Part shown: positions 6,351 to 11,509 of the stretch, piece after piece | Position numbering within the stretch: position 1 is the stretch's first letter | Layout of the letters: every line of letters begins with the position of its first letter | DNA from: Paracoccaceae bacterium | Lineage (GTDB): Bacteria; Pseudomonadota; Alphaproteobacteria; Rhodobacterales; Rhodobacteraceae | Length of the DNA stretch: 11,509 bases | NCBI GenBank assembly: GCA_027080755.1 | Contig: JALWQC010000445.1 | Coordinates: 1 to 11,509, forward strand | Reading direction: 5' to 3' | Program-made: the position numbers and the translations under genes | Notes under the pieces: model-generated | Database searches by the model: none | What the model was told of the DNA's origin: nothing | Seen by the model: the letters and a program-made list of their open reading frames with translations, nothing else

Positions 6351-7780
6351 GCCGACCTCCGGCTTTCGGTGTCTTTCAGGGGAAATACCTTGGCAGGGTT
6401 CAGCAACCACTGCGGATCAAACACATCCTTCACCCCCATCTGGGCCGCGATATCCGCGGGCGTATATTGCACGCCCATCAGGTCGCGTTTTTCCACACCC
6501 ACGCCGTGTTCGCCGGTCAGGCAGCCGCCAACCTCTACGCACAGGGTCAGGATGTCGGCGCCCATTTTTTCCGCCAGTTCCAGATCGCCCGGCTTGTTGG
6601 CATCATACAGGATCAGCGGGTGCATATTGCCGTCGCCCGCATGAAACACATTGCCCACGCCCAGCCCGTATTTTTCCGACAATTCGGTAATGCCCTTCAG
6701 CACCCCGGGCAATTGGGACACCGGAATCGTGCCGTCGAGACACATGTAATCGTTGATCTGCCCCATCGCGCCAAAGGCGGCCTTGCGGCCCTTCCAGATG
6801 TTGGCGGATTCCGCGGCACTGCGGCTTTCGCGCAATTCCACCGGATTGTGGCGGCGCGCGATGGCCTTGATTTTTTCCAATTGCTCGGTGATTTCCGCCT
6901 CGGAGCCTTCGACCTCTATGATCAGCAGGGCCTCTACGTCGGGATAGCCGGCGCGGGTGAAATTCTCGGCCGCGCGGATGACGGGGCGGTCCATGAATTC
7001 GATGGCGACGGGCAGGATGCCGGCCTTGATAATATCGGAAACGCAGGCGCCGGCAACCTCGTTGGAATCATAGCCGATCAGCACGGGGCGCGCGCCTTCG
7101 GGCTTGTGCAGGATGCGCAGCGTCGCCTCTGTCACAACGCCAAGCTGCCCTTCGGAACCGGTGATCAGCCCCAGCAGGTCATAGCCCGCCGCATCCAGAT
7201 AGGCACCGCCGATTTCGATCACCTCGCCCTCCATCGTTACCATGGTCACGCCCAGCAGGTTGTTGGTCGTCACCCCGTATTTCAGGCAATGCGCCCCGCC
7301 CGAGTTCATGGCGATATTCCCCGCGATAGCACAGGCCAACTGGCTGGACGGATCGGGGGCATAGAAGAAATCCATCGCCTCTACCGCGCCGGTGACGGAC
7401 AGGTTGGTGCGCCCGGACTGCACGCGGATATACCGATCGTCATAATTGGTTTCCAGCACCTTGTTCAGGCGCGACACCCCGAGGATCACGGAATCCGAGG
7501 TCGGCAAGGCCCCGCCCGCCAAGGATGTGCCGGAACCACGCGGAACAACAGGCACGCCTTCTTCGTGGCAAATCTTCAGGACGGCGGCGACTTCTTCGGT
7601 GCTGGCAGGCAGAACGGCAACGAGGGGCGGGCAGCGATAGGCGCTAAGCGCATCGCATTCATAGGCCTTGACCTCTTGTTCATCGGCAATCACCGCCCCT
7701 TCGGGCAGGACGGATTGCAGGCGGCGCACAATCGCGCCCTTGCGGGCCAGAATATCGGCATTCGGTGTCGGTAGTTCCAT
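6347..7780 (-). CDS. glcD: Glycolate oxidase catalytic flavoprotein subunit GlcD
   Basis: The FAD-dependent catalytic subunit of glycolate oxidase, 477 residues, of the FAD-binding/oxidase C-terminal (VAO/PCMH) family. Visible features are the FAD loop PRGSGTSLAGG (80-90), the PDPSS (142-146) and NSGGAHCLKYGVT (159-171) segments, GSEGQLGVVTEATLRI (208-223), and the C-terminal active-site motifs HAGDGNMHP (380-388) and GEHGVG (423-428), which carry the histidines that bind metal and substrate in relatives. The ATG at 7778-7780 has a purine-rich AAAAGGGGG site. It heads glcDEF: its stop overlaps the glcE start. A promoter with an overlapping inverted repeat lies directly upstream. D-lactate dehydrogenases share this fold, but the linked glcE and glcF make glycolate the best substrate call. 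Role: recovery of glycolate from phosphoglycolate or algal exudates. Confidence 0.95.
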   Translation of the reverse strand: MELPTPNADILARKGAIVRRLQSVLPEGAVIADEQEVKAYECDALSAYRCPPLVAVLPASTEEVAAVLKICHEEGVPVVPRGSGTSLAGGALPTSDSVILGVSRLNKVLETNYDDRYIRVQSGRTNLSVTGAVEAMDFFYAPDPSSQLACAIAGNIAMNSGGAHCLKYGVTTNNLLGVTMVTMEGEVIEIGGAYLDAAGYDLLGLITGSEGQLGVVTEATLRILHKPEGARPVLIGYDSNEVAGACVSDIIKAGILPVAIEFMDRPVIRAAENFTRAGYPDVEALLIIEVEGSEAEITEQLEKIKAIARRHNPVELRESRSAAESANIWKGRKAAFGAMGQINDYMCLDGTIPVSQLPGVLKGITELSEKYGLGVGNVFHAGDGNMHPLILYDANKPGDLELAEKMGADILTLCVEVGGCLTGEHGVGVEKRDLMGVQYTPADIAAQMGVKDVFDPQWLLNPAKVFPLKDTESRRSA

Positions 7781-7791
7781 GAATCCCCCTT

Positions 7792-7812
7792 TTGGTAAAG
7801 TTATATTACCAA
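7792..7812. promoter_or_regulatory. Inverted-repeat operator before glcD
   Basis: Perfect arms TTGGTAA (7792-7798) and TTACCAA (7806-7812) are separated by seven bases. The site covers the candidate -10 box of the glc promoter, so a bound protein would repress. TTGGT/ACCAA half-sites are typical of GntR-family FadR-type regulators (PdhR, LldR, and GlcC which controls glc genes in E. coli), although those usually have a shorter centre. A GlcC-like regulator is a reasonable guess, but none is encoded in the window. Confidence 0.55.
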
Positions 7813-7828
7813 TTTTAGCTATTGCAAA
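7800..7828 (-). promoter_or_regulatory. Sigma-70-like promoter of glcDEF
   Basis: On the minus strand TTTGCA (7828-7823, 4 of 6 to the -35 consensus) and TATAAC (7805-7800, 5 of 6 to the -10 consensus) are exactly 17 bases apart. The predicted start lies near 7793, leaving a short leader of about 12 bases that still contains the ribosome site. The region is clearly AT-rich against its surroundings. Confidence 0.55.
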
Positions 7829-7856
7829 GAGGAAACCGTCACTTTCGCGAAAAGGG

Positions 7857-9914
7857 CTAACGCCCCTCGCGCCACCAGGCCAGCCCCATTGACAGCGCCT
7901 GCAGCAACAACAGCAACCAACCCGGGGCCAGAGGGGTCAGGCGGATATTTTCCACGCTATAGGCATTGCGCGCCGGCAATCCCAGCCAGCCGTCCCCCGC
8001 CGCAATCCGGCCCATGCGGGTGCGCCGGACCTCGGGCGTGCCTTCATACAGGGGAAAAACACCCCCGCCGGTGGCTTTTGCAAATTCGAGCAGTTCCGGA
8101 CTCCCCCCCACCGGCTGCGCGAATTCCACGCTGGCGGCCGGCCCGACAGAGGCCAGCGTTTCCAGATCCCCATTGCGGATATGGAACAGGCCGTTTTCCG
8201 TAACAGGCACCTCCACCTGCCAACGCCCCTGCCCCGTTTCCTGCAACAAAACGGTCCGGATTTCCCCCGAGGGGGCGGTGATTTCGACCTCGGGCGGGAC
8301 GTCCTGCAAGGCGCTGCGGGTGATCACAAGGCGGCCGTCACGCGCCGTGGCATGCAGGGTGTTTTCCTCCAACTCGGGTTCCTGCATCAACCAGTGGGCC
8401 AGACGGCGCAGCAGCTCGGCCTGGGGGCCGCCGCCCTCTACCCCGCGCGACCAGAGCCACGCCTGATCCGAGGCCAGCAGCGCCACCCGCCCCTTTTGCA
8501 CCCGATCCAGAAGCAACAGGGGCAGGCCCTCGCGGCCCGTCATCACCACATCCCCGCCCCTCGGGGCCAGCGCGATCTGGCGGAACCAGCGCCCCCAGTC
8601 CGGCGTATCCAGCCCGCCGTCCAGGCCGCGCGTCACAGGGTGGCGCTGGCCAAGGGGCGAAATCAGCGGCCGATACCCCCCGTTCAGAACCGCCCCCGTC
8701 GGCGCCGCCGGCAATACCGCCCCGATGGGCGAGCGTGCCAGACTTTCCACACCGGCAAACCCCGGCCCCGCCGCCACCAGCAGGGCACCACCCCCTTCGA
8801 CATAGCGCACGATGTTTTGCAGGTAGGCATTGGGCAGAATCCCCTGCCGGCGATAGCGGTCAAAGATAATCAGGTCGAAATCCCCGATCTTGTCCATGAA
8901 CAATTCCCGCGTCGGAAAGGCAATCAGGGACAGCTCCGCGCTTGGCACGCCGTCGCTTTTGTCCGGTGCGCGCAAAATGGTGAAATGCACCAGATCGACC
9001 GCCGGATCCGCCTTTAGCAAATTGCGCCAGGTCCGTTCGCCCGCGTATGGCACCCCCGAGACCAGCAAAACCCGCAAGCGGTCGCGGATACCGTTAAAGC
9101 TGTAGACAACGCTGTTGTTGCGATCGGTCAGTTCCCCGAACAGCTTGTCAATGCGGATCTGCACGATGTTTTCGCCGGCATGGGCCACGGGGATTGTCAG
9201 CGTGGTGGTTTCCCCGACCTTCAGGCGCGCGGTGCGGGTGATGCCGTCGTCGATGGTGAAATAGACCTTGGCCACACCGGTATTTTCCGCGGGGCGCGAG
9301 TCCTCTATCCGCAGGTCAACGGTGATATCCTCGCCGACGATACCATAGGCGGGGGTGTTTTCCAGCGTGATCCGCCGGTCCCAATCCCCTTTGCGGCCGG
9401 TTTGCAGCAGATGCACGGGGGCGGGGAAACCGGCGGGGATCCGGGGATCGTGGATGCGGGCGTCACTGACCAGAACCGCGCCGGCAATGCGTTCGGGGGC
9501 AACGCCGGCTGCGGCCTCGTCAAGGGCGCGCAGCAACAGCGTGCCACGCGGGGAGTCGCTACCGGTTGCATCGCGCACGATGACGGGGATGACCTCGGGC
9601 GGGGGATCAAGGCGGGAAAAACTGTCGGCAAGCTGTGCCCTGGCGGCCTCCAGCTGTTGCGTGCGTTCCGGCAGGGTCTGGCTGGCGGTGCGGTCCAGAA
9701 CCAGAAACACCACATCCCCCAGCGGCGCGCGTTGTTCCTGCCGATAGACCGGATTGGCAAGGGCCAGCAACAGCGCCGCCAAAGCCAGCACACGCAAACC
9801 CGTCCCGCGCAAGTCCCGCCACGCCCCCAGCGCCAGCAACAAAGCCGCGACAACGCCCAGCGCCGCCAGCAACGGCCAGTCCATGACCGGCTGGAAGATG
9901 ACCGTGCCGCTCAT
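7857..9914 (-). CDS. Membrane protein with vWA-like and glutamine-amidotransferase-like domains
   Basis: A 685-residue protein of unknown function. Two N-terminal membrane helices lie at about 14-31 and 38-54, and one near the C-terminus (about 658-676, PGWLLLLLQALSMGLAWW). Between them, residues 66-170 look like a von Willebrand A fold: the strand DVVFLVLD leads to DRTASQ (74-79), a variant of the MIDAS metal site DxSxS, and AGAVLVSDARIHD (144-156) resembles the second metal-loop strand. Residues about 200-275 look like beta-rich Ig-type sequence. Residues about 280-400 resemble a class I glutamine-amidotransferase fold (RVLLVSG, FDLIIFDRY, VRYVEGGGALLVAAGP) with no obvious catalytic Cys-His pair. 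Its ATG overlaps the DUF4159 gene stop by four bases (ATGA). Such pairs usually follow moxR and a DUF58 gene and may act in cell-envelope or periplasmic assembly; that is inference. Confidence 0.8.
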   Translation of the reverse strand: MSGTVIFQPVMDWPLLAALGVVAALLLALGAWRDLRGTGLRVLALAALLLALANPVYRQEQRAPLGDVVFLVLDRTASQTLPERTQQLEAARAQLADSFSRLDPPPEVIPVIVRDATGSDSPRGTLLLRALDEAAAGVAPERIAGAVLVSDARIHDPRIPAGFPAPVHLLQTGRKGDWDRRITLENTPAYGIVGEDITVDLRIEDSRPAENTGVAKVYFTIDDGITRTARLKVGETTTLTIPVAHAGENIVQIRIDKLFGELTDRNNSVVYSFNGIRDRLRVLLVSGVPYAGERTWRNLLKADPAVDLVHFTILRAPDKSDGVPSAELSLIAFPTRELFMDKIGDFDLIIFDRYRRQGILPNAYLQNIVRYVEGGGALLVAAGPGFAGVESLARSPIGAVLPAAPTGAVLNGGYRPLISPLGQRHPVTRGLDGGLDTPDWGRWFRQIALAPRGGDVVMTGREGLPLLLLDRVQKGRVALLASDQAWLWSRGVEGGGPQAELLRRLAHWLMQEPELEENTLHATARDGRLVITRSALQDVPPEVEITAPSGEIRTVLLQETGQGRWQVEVPVTENGLFHIRNGDLETLASVGPAASVEFAQPVGGSPELLEFAKATGGGVFPLYEGTPEVRRTRMGRIAAGDGWLGLPARNAYSVENIRLTPLAPGWLLLLLQALSMGLAWWREGR

Positions 9915-11509
9915 TCCCCCAGCCTTTCCAGAAGTTGCGGGATATGCACCTGATCGGATTTGTAGTTTCCGGTCATCACATACATCACCAGATTCACCCC
10001 GAAACGGCGCGCCATTTCCCGTTGCCGCTGCCCCGCCAGCCCGCGCCCGATCGGGAACATCGGCACGTTGTTTTCATCCACCGCCCAGGCGGCGGCCCAG
10101 TCATTCCCGCCGATCACCACCGGCGAAACCCCGTCGTTTACCGTGGCAAAGCGCACACCCTCCAGCGGTTGCGAGACCTCTACCCAGACGGGGGCATTGG
10201 CCCAGCGGCCCGGGAAATCCTTCAGCAAATAGAAAGAGCGCGTCAGCACATGGTCCTTTGGCACCTGTTCCAGCGCCGGAATATCCAGACTCGCCGTCAA
10301 CCGTTGCAAGGCCCGCGCATTGCGGGACGGCCCGCCCCCGGCTGCCGTCCCCGCATCGCGTGTATCGAACAGGATCATCCCGCCGTTCAGCAAATAGCGG
10401 TTCACCCGTTCGCTGGCGGCCTCCGACAGGGCCGTGGTTGTTTCGGAAACCGGCCAGTACAGCAGGGGGAAAAAGGCCAGCTCGTCGGTTTCCACATCCA
10501 CACCGACAGGGGCGGCCGGCTCTATCGAGGTGCGCAGGAACAGGGTCCGGCCAAGGCCGCGCAGACCCGCAGCGCTGATCCGGTCCAGCCCCGCATCCCC
10601 CGTGCGCACATAGGCCAGCACGGTTTCATTCGCCGCCCGCAAGGCCAGCGCGTCATCCGCCTGCGCCCGTGGCGGGGCCCAGAGCGGCGCAAAGGACAGC
10701 GCCAGCAGCAGCGGCAAAACCGCCCCGCCCCGCAACCGCCCCGTCAGCCAGAGCGTCGCCGGAATATCCACCATCAGCGCCAGCAGCGCCGCCAGCAACA
10801 ACGCCGGTTTCCAGCTTTTGGCCGGGGCTTTGTCCAGCACCTCTATCCGCATACCGGCGGGCAGGGAAAGCGGCAAAAGCCGCGCCCCGTCCCGCATCAC
10901 GTCAATGGCGGCCCCTGTGTCACTGGCGCGATAAATGCCCGGCGGGGCATCGGGGCCGACGGGCTGTTCCAGCCGCGCGCCGGACACAGGCACGGGGTTT
11001 TGCGGGGTTTGCAGCACGCCAAAACCGTCCAGCACATGTTCGGCCATCCAGCTGCGCCCTGCCAGCGTAACCCCGCCGGCATCCGCGCCCCGCCCGATGG
11101 ACAGGCGATCCAGCATCTGCACGAACAGCCCCGACAGCGGCAGGTTCGACCATTCCGCATTCGCCGTGACATGAAACAGCACGATACGCCCCTGTTTGAT
11201 CCGGCGCGCCGTCACCAGCGGGGTTCCGTCCTCCAGCGCGGCAAGCGTGCGCGCGGCTAGATCCGGGCCGGGGCGGGCGATGACCTGTTGCGTGACGCTG
11301 ACGTCGGGGGGGATGGGCAGCCCGGCAAAGGGGCTGTTTGCGGGGAAGGGTTGCAGATGCTTGGGCGTTGTCCAGGACATCACCCCGCCCAGCGCCCGAT
11401 CCCCCGCCCGCAGGCGCACCGGCAACAAGGGATCCTCGATCGTCCGTCCGATGCCGCTGGCCGCCAGATGCGGGCCGGCGAAGCGCAGCAAGGTGCCGCC
11501 CTTTTCCAC
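9911..11509 (-). CDS. DUF4159 membrane protein, N-terminus cut by window edge
   Basis: The last 532 residues of a larger protein; the reading frame continues past 11509, and full family members are about 900 residues with an N-terminal BatA-like (aerotolerance) membrane region. The first visible part (to about residue 130) resembles a glutamine-amidotransferase-like domain (VEKGGTLLRFAGPHLA; TARRIKQGRIVLFHVTANAEWSNLPLSG). A membrane helix follows at 234-254, then a second hydrophobic stretch at 262-285 ending in an AQA-DD signal-peptidase-like site, then the DUF4159 domain (about 293-513) with NRYLLNGGMILFDTRDAG (370-387) and the block ending RFGVNLVMYVMTGNYKSDQVH (502-522). Function is unknown; it is probably an envelope protein working with the overlapping downstream gene. 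The window's first codon is an internal GTG (Val), not a start. Confidence 0.85.
   Translation of the reverse strand: MEKGGTLLRFAGPHLAASGIGRTIEDPLLPVRLRAGDRALGGVMSWTTPKHLQPFPANSPFAGLPIPPDVSVTQQVIARPGPDLAARTLAALEDGTPLVTARRIKQGRIVLFHVTANAEWSNLPLSGLFVQMLDRLSIGRGADAGGVTLAGRSWMAEHVLDGFGVLQTPQNPVPVSGARLEQPVGPDAPPGIYRASDTGAAIDVMRDGARLLPLSLPAGMRIEVLDKAPAKSWKPALLLAALLALMVDIPATLWLTGRLRGGAVLPLLLALSFAPLWAPPRAQADDALALRAANETVLAYVRTGDAGLDRISAAGLRGLGRTLFLRTSIEPAAPVGVDVETDELAFFPLLYWPVSETTTALSEAASERVNRYLLNGGMILFDTRDAGTAAGGGPSRNARALQRLTASLDIPALEQVPKDHVLTRSFYLLKDFPGRWANAPVWVEVSQPLEGVRFATVNDGVSPVVIGGNDWAAAWAVDENNVPMFPIGRGLAGQRQREMARRFGVNLVMYVMTGNYKSDQVHIPQLLERLGE

Noticed and set aside
6351..6410. 20-residue N-terminal extension of GlcE
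   Set aside because: The extension overlaps the glcD coding sequence, while the GTG at 6348-6350 has a good ribosome site and overlaps the glcD stop in the usual way.
5403..7774. Two long plus-strand open frames (413 and 435 codons) opposite glcE and glcD
   Set aside because: Both are antisense shadows of well-identified genes; no motif or start signal supports them.
7843..7852. TTTCGCGAAA palindrome after the 685-residue protein gene
   Set aside because: Only 10 bp with no loop and no T-run; too short to call a terminator or operator.
9935..11260. 441-codon plus-strand open frame opposite the DUF4159 gene
   Set aside because: Very rich in Arg, Gln, Pro and His with no domain, as expected of a complement of GC-rich coding DNA.

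Overview
The window looks like a piece of an alphaproteobacterial chromosome, most likely from the Rhodobacteraceae (Roseobacter/Rhodobacter group). The evidence is high GC content, strong use of G/C-ending codons, very tight stop/start overlaps, and the kinds of proteins present (a short YigZ, a DUF4159 membrane protein, an IbpA-type Hsp20). The taxonomic call is inference from gene style; no rRNA or other marker is present. Every gene I can support lies on the minus strand, so the genes read from high to low coordinates.

Region 1 (11509 down to 7857) holds two overlapping membrane-protein genes. The first is the 3' part of a DUF4159 protein cut by the window edge. The second is a 685-residue membrane protein with a von Willebrand A-like segment and a glutamine-amidotransferase-like segment. 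In this family such genes normally sit downstream of a MoxR ATPase and a DUF58 protein, which would lie outside the window.

Region 2 (7856 to 3979) is a complete glycolate oxidase operon, glcD-glcE-glcF. The subunit genes are joined by overlapping stop and start codons. A good sigma-70-like promoter lies just before glcD, and an inverted repeat covers its -10 box, which suggests repression.

Region 3 (3978 to 2048) holds a short YigZ/IMPACT-family gene that overlaps or abuts rmuC. A perfect 18-bp palindrome lies in the gap before yigZ. Region 4 (2052 to 1420) is a monocistronic-looking small heat-shock protein gene. It has a candidate heat-shock sigma factor promoter whose -35 box overlaps the rmuC stop codon, and a clear intrinsic terminator. 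Region 5 (1419 to 1) carries a TetR-style operator, a leader hairpin, and the N-terminal two thirds of a long-chain acyl-CoA synthetase that runs off the window.

Most of the content is ordinary housekeeping and carbon metabolism. I saw no mobile element, tRNA, rRNA, CRISPR array or defence system. The less routine signals are the four candidate regulatory sites in the short intergenic gaps and the architecture of the DUF4159 / vWA-like membrane protein pair. No gene-free stretch exceeds 300 bases; the longest gap is 1218-1475.
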